DNA from: CAZEVY01 sp964515555
GTDB lineage: Bacteria; Acidobacteriota; Terriglobia; Bryobacterales; Bryobacteraceae
Assembly: GCA_964515555.1 (NCBI GenBank)
Contig: CAZEVY010000111.1
Location: 1 to 17,543 of the forward strand
DNA: 17,543 nt
Reading direction: 5' to 3'
The notes beneath the pieces were generated by a model that was not told where the DNA came from, did no database searches, and saw only the letters and a list, made by a program, of their open reading frames with translations. Numbering within the stretch: the stretch's first letter is position 1; each line of letters starts with the position of its first letter. Below, in pieces: positions 15,130-17,543 of the stretch. The translations under genes and the position numbers were made by a program.

Positions 15130-16539
15130 ATGGACCCGCGCGACGACCGCCGCCTCCTCCTGACGCGGCGCCACTTCTTCGGTCGCACGGCGACCGGCAT
15201 CGGCGCCGCCGCGCTCGGCTCCCTCCTCAACGCCGCGACCCATCACAATGCGCGCGCCAAGCGCGTCATCTACCTCTTCCAGTCGGGCGCGCCGTCGCAG
15301 CTGGAGACCTTCGACTGGAAGCCGAAGATGCACGGCCTCCAGGGCGTCGAGCTGCCCGATTCCATCCGCCAGGGCCAGCGCCTCACCGGCATGACGTCGA
15401 CCCAGTCGAGCTTCCCGGTGGTCGCGTCGATGTATCGGTTCGCGCAGCACGGCCAGTCGCGCGCCTGGGTCAGCGAGCTGATGCCGCACACCGCGCGCAT
15501 CGTCGACGACCTCTGCTTCATCCGCTCGATGCACACCGAGGCCATCAACCACGATCCCGCGGTGACCTTCTTCCAGACCGGCCACCAGCTCGCCGGACGG
15601 CCCAGCATCGGCGCCTGGCTCTCCTACGGCCTCGGCAGCGAGAACCAGGACCTGCCCGCCTTCGTCGTGATGGTGTCGCAAGGCACCGGCAATCCCGCCG
15701 ATCAGCCGCTCTACGACCGCCTTTGGGGCTCCGGCTTCCTGCCGAGCCGATACCAGGGCGTGAAGTTCCGCTCCACCGGCGACCCCGTGTTGTACCTTTC
15801 GAATCCTCCCGGACTCGACTCCGCCGACCGCCGCCGCTTCCTCGACGACCTCGCGCGCCTCAACCAGATTCAGCTCGACGAGTTCGGCGACCCCGAAATC
15901 GCTACCCGCATCGCGCAGTACGAGATGGCCTACCGCATGCAGGCCTCGGTGCCCGAGCTGACCGACCTCTCGAAGGAGCCGCCCGCCGTCTTCGAACTGT
16001 ACGGTCCCGAGTCGCGCCGGCCAGGCTCGTTCGCGGCCAACTGCATCCTCGCGCGAAGGCTCGCCGAACGCGGCGTGCGATTCATTCAACTCTTCCATCG
16101 CGGCTGGGACCAGCACAATCACCTGCCGAAACAGATCGCCGGCCAGTGCCGCGACGTCGATCAGCCCGCCGCGGCGCTGATCGCCGACCTCAAACAGCGC
16201 GGCCTGCTGGACGACACCCTGGTCGTCTGGGGCGGCGAGTTCGGACGCACCATCTACTGCCAGGGGCGCATGAGCGCCGACGACTACGGCCGCGACCATC
16301 ACCCGCGATGCTTCACCGTCTGGCTCGCCGGCGGCGGCGTCCGCGGCGGCCACTCGCACGGCGAGACGGACGAATTCTCCTATAACATCGCGCGCGACCC
16401 GGTGGACGTGCACGACCTGCACGCGACCATTCTCCATTCGCTCGGAGTCGACCACACGAAGCTGACGTTCAAGTACCTCGGCCGCCATTTCCGGCTCACC
16501 GACGTGCACGGAAGAGTCGTCCGCGAAATCCTCGCGTGA
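15130..16539 (+). CDS. Tat-exported DUF1501 family protein (alkaline-phosphatase-like fold)
   Basis: 469 residues. A twin-arginine signal, T12-R-R-H-F-F-G-R followed by ATGIGAAALGSLL, indicates export of a folded protein. The DUF1501 body follows, with RVIYLFQSGAPSQLETFDWK, a MHTEAINHDPAVTFFQTGHQ segment, VRFIQLFHRGWDQH and TLVVWGGEFGRT. It ends with HHPRCFTVWLAGGGVRGG and the family tail VDVHDLHATILHSLGVDH...RHFRLTDVHGR. The His/Asp-rich motifs suggest metal binding as in alkaline-phosphatase relatives; the reaction is not established. Unlike the copy starting at 69 it has no adjacent DUF1549/DUF1553 gene, but stands alone between two small toxin-antitoxin-like modules. There is no Shine-Dalgarno before the ATG; a -10-like TAAACT (15112) suggests a short leader. 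Confidence 0.9.
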   Translation: MDPRDDRRLLLTRRHFFGRTATGIGAAALGSLLNAATHHNARAKRVIYLFQSGAPSQLETFDWKPKMHGLQGVELPDSIRQGQRLTGMTSTQSSFPVVASMYRFAQHGQSRAWVSELMPHTARIVDDLCFIRSMHTEAINHDPAVTFFQTGHQLAGRPSIGAWLSYGLGSENQDLPAFVVMVSQGTGNPADQPLYDRLWGSGFLPSRYQGVKFRSTGDPVLYLSNPPGLDSADRRRFLDDLARLNQIQLDEFGDPEIATRIAQYEMAYRMQASVPELTDLSKEPPAVFELYGPESRRPGSFAANCILARRLAERGVRFIQLFHRGWDQHNHLPKQIAGQCRDVDQPAAALIADLKQRGLLDDTLVVWGGEFGRTIYCQGRMSADDYGRDHHPRCFTVWLAGGGVRGGHSHGETDEFSYNIARDPVDVHDLHATILHSLGVDHTKLTFKYLGRHFRLTDVHGRVVREILA

Positions 16540-16559
16540 CGGCGTGATATCGTGATCCT

Positions 16560-16769
16560 GTGCGCAGGACTCTGCGACTGACCACCTTCGACGAGCAGGA
16601 CGCGCGCAACCCCGCGCTGGAGTACTGGCTTTCCCGCCCCCCGGCCGAGCGGATCGCGGAGGTGGATCGTCTGCGGCGGGAGTACCTCCGCATGCAAGGA
16701 CGCCCTCATGGTCGAGGTTCTGAAAGACTTCGAAGAACTCTGCGTCTTATTCAACGTCCACAAAGTTAG
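16560..16769 (+). CDS. Small protein paired with MNT-like nucleotidyltransferase, candidate antitoxin/partner
   Basis: 69 residues from a GTG. It is highly charged, with a helical core (TTFDEQDARNPALEYWLSRP, then PAERIAEVDRLRREYLRMQG) and a C-terminal strand SERLRRTLRLIQRPQS. From memory this matches a widespread class of short proteins encoded directly upstream of DUF6036-like nucleotidyltransferases, which share the Phe-Glu-Glu/Gln opening, the YW-L-S-x-x-P-x-E-R core and the R-x-x-R-x-x-R-x-I-x-R-P end. The reading frame overlaps the nucleotidyltransferase by 62 nt, yet the family C-terminus lies inside that overlap, so the overlap is probably genuine. No Shine-Dalgarno precedes the GTG; TGATAT (16545-16550) could be a -10. 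Its function is unproven. Confidence 0.65.
   Translation: MRRTLRLTTFDEQDARNPALEYWLSRPPAERIAEVDRLRREYLRMQGRPHGRGSERLRRTLRLIQRPQS
16696..16700 (+). promoter_or_regulatory. Shine-Dalgarno AAGGA for the nucleotidyltransferase, inside the upstream gene
   Basis: AAGGA with a 7-nt spacer to ATG 16708. It supports initiation inside the preceding gene and therefore the 62-nt overlap. Confidence 0.6.
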
Positions 16770-17178
16770 GTTTCTCGTGGTCGGCGGGTACGCGCTCGCG
16801 TTCCACGGCGCCCCTCGATTCACCGGAGACCTGGACACACTGATCCAGCCGAGCCTGGCAAACGTCGAGCGCCTTTTCGAAGCGTTGCGCGCGTTCGGTT
16901 TCCGTGCGCACGGCGTGACGCCGGAGGGTCTCATCCGCGAACGCACGATCCTGGAACTCGGCCGGCAACCGGTTCAGATTCACGTCATGACGCATGTCAG
17001 CGGCCTGAGTTGGAAGGAGGCGTGGGATTCGCGGGCTGCCGGTTTCTATGGCCTTGCGCGGGTGAATTACCTGGGCCGCGAGGCGTTCATTCGGAACAAA
17101 CTTGCGGCGGGCCGAACGAAGGATCTCGCCGACGTGGAGGCTTTAAGGCGATCCCGGTCGCGCAGAGGATCGCGATGA
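16708..17178 (+). CDS. MNT-like nucleotidyltransferase (DUF6036/AbiEii-like superfamily)
   Basis: 156 residues. The fold signature of minimal nucleotidyltransferases is clear: VRFLVVGGYALAFHG (20-34), then R37-F-T-G-D41-L-D43, the paired metal-binding aspartates. VQIHVMTHVSGLSW supplies the third strand, and REAFIRNKLAAGRTKDLADV the C-terminal helix typical of the group. Proteins of this type occur as toxins or modifying partners in MNT-HEPN and AbiEii-like systems; here no HEPN gene is present, and the partner is the 69-residue protein upstream. The usual C-terminus would end just after DLADVEAL. In this copy it continues as an Arg/Ser-rich stretch, RRSRSRRGSR, read out of frame through what looks like a PIN-domain remnant. 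The last ten residues are therefore probably acquired. The catalytic region is intact. Confidence 0.8.
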   Translation: MVEVLKDFEELCVLFNVHKVRFLVVGGYALAFHGAPRFTGDLDTLIQPSLANVERLFEALRAFGFRAHGVTPEGLIRERTILELGRQPVQIHVMTHVSGLSWKEAWDSRAAGFYGLARVNYLGREAFIRNKLAAGRTKDLADVEALRRSRSRRGSR

Positions 17179-17240
17179 CCTTGGTTACATTCGACCGGGC
17201 CCTTCGCGCACGCGCGGAAGTTCTGTCCACCGAGCCATGA
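17139..17240 (+). pseudogene. C-terminal remnant of a PIN-domain (VapC-like) gene
   Basis: In the frame ending at the TGA of 17238-17240 the sequence reads FKAIPVAQRIAMTLVTFDRA, then LRARAEVLSTEP. The pattern of a helix, then M-T-L-V-T-x-D-R-x-F/L and a short end, is that of the last strand and helix of PIN-domain ribonucleases. Only about 34 codons remain: the three upstream acidic catalytic positions and any start signal are missing. The remnant begins exactly where the nucleotidyltransferase loses its family sequence, suggesting a deletion that fused the two 3' ends. The match is short, so the call is tentative. Confidence 0.45.
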
Positions 17241-17271
17241 GCGTTTAGCTCGCTGTGATACCCTCGTACCG

Positions 17272-17543
17272 TTGACCGGCTCCAGCATCGGCCACTACCG
17301 CATCGCCGATAAGCTCGGCGCCGGCGGCATGGGCGAAGTGTGGCGCGCCCGCGACACCCGCCTCAACCGCGACGTCGCCATCAAGATCCTCCCGCCGACC
17401 CTGGCCGCCGACCCCGAGCGCATGGCGCGATTCGAGCGCGAAGCGCAGGTGCTGGCCTCCCTGAATCACCCCAATATCGCCGTGCTGCACGGTCTCGAAA
17501 CCACCGGCGACTCGCCCGCGCTCGTCATGGAGCTGGTCGAAGG
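17272..17543 (+). CDS. Serine/threonine protein kinase, N-terminal fragment (runs off the right edge)
   Basis: The first 90 codons of a Hanks-type kinase. The glycine loop is LGAGGMGEVW (G16-x-G18-x-x-G21) and the ATP-binding lysine is in VAIKIL (K38). The C-helix glutamate is in FEREAQVLASLNHPNI (about residue 60), and the hinge VMELVEG is at the edge. The sequence is of the bacterial PknB-like class, which is very numerous in Solibacter-type acidobacteria and often carries C-terminal TPR, WD40 or membrane regions; these are outside the window. The start is TTG at 17272, giving MTGSSIGHYRIADKLG; no Shine-Dalgarno precedes it, and a weak GATACC with extended TG lies 10 nt upstream. Confidence 0.9.
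   Translation, partial: MTGSSIGHYRIADKLGAGGMGEVWRARDTRLNRDVAIKILPPTLAADPERMARFEREAQVLASLNHPNIAVLHGLETTGDSPALVMELVE

Noticed and set aside
14749..16509. 586-codon minus-strand frame opposite the lone DUF1501 and the small genes
   Set aside because: It spans several real plus-strand genes, and its Val/Glu/His/Ala-rich sequence contains no family motif.
1..17543. CRISPR arrays, tRNA/rRNA genes, insertion sequences or prophage genes
   Set aside because: No regularly spaced direct repeats, tRNA-like T-loop sequences, transposase motifs or phage structural genes were seen on either strand.

Overview
The window is a dense, GC-rich stretch of bacterial chromosome. It most resembles an acidobacterium of the Solibacter/Bryobacter type. 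The evidence is family composition: an ADOP-type MacB/FtsX permease coupled to a PadR regulator, a 1220-residue TonB-dependent receptor with an N-terminal carboxypeptidase-regulatory domain, a secreted cytochrome c-DUF1549-DUF1553 protein paired with Tat-exported DUF1501 proteins, and a PASTA-less bacterial Ser/Thr kinase start. No rRNA, tRNA, CRISPR array, insertion sequence or convincing intrinsic terminator was seen.

Minus-strand block, 8221 down to 1. A strong promoter (TTGACA, 17 nt, AATACT with extended TG) appears to drive four tightly packed genes. These are the TonB-dependent receptor, a signal-peptide-bearing beta-propeller with a Pro/Lys-rich linker, the cytochrome c-DUF1549-DUF1553 protein, and the first 23 codons of a DUF1501 protein that runs off the left edge. 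Together they look like a cell-envelope uptake or oxidation system of unknown substrate. Divergent from it, at 8341-9369, is a second beta-propeller that is a clear paralogue of the one inside the operon.

Centre. An ADOP permease and its PadR repressor (12255 to 9386, minus) share an ATGA overlap; the PadR promoter sits inside a long inverted repeat next to its start codon. Divergent from padR lie cytidylate kinase (cmk) and aspartokinase (lysC), housekeeping genes joined by a TTGA stop/start overlap.

Right part, 14464-17240. This accessory-looking stretch holds two small two-gene modules of toxin-antitoxin-like architecture on either side of a lone DUF1501 gene. The first is a ribbon-helix-helix-like protein plus an unrecognised 81-residue protein, preceded by a near-perfect palindrome. 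The second is a 69-residue protein overlapping an MNT-like nucleotidyltransferase by 62 nt, followed at once by what looks like the broken C-terminal end of a PIN-domain (VapC-like) gene. The window ends inside a Ser/Thr protein kinase gene.

One pattern crosses regions. Genes inside transcription units carry good Shine-Dalgarno sequences at 5-9 nt (11 nt in one case). Most first genes of units (padR, cmk, the RHH gene, the lone DUF1501, the 69-residue gene, the kinase) lack one and instead have a -10-like hexamer just upstream of the start codon, suggesting leaderless or very short-leader mRNAs.
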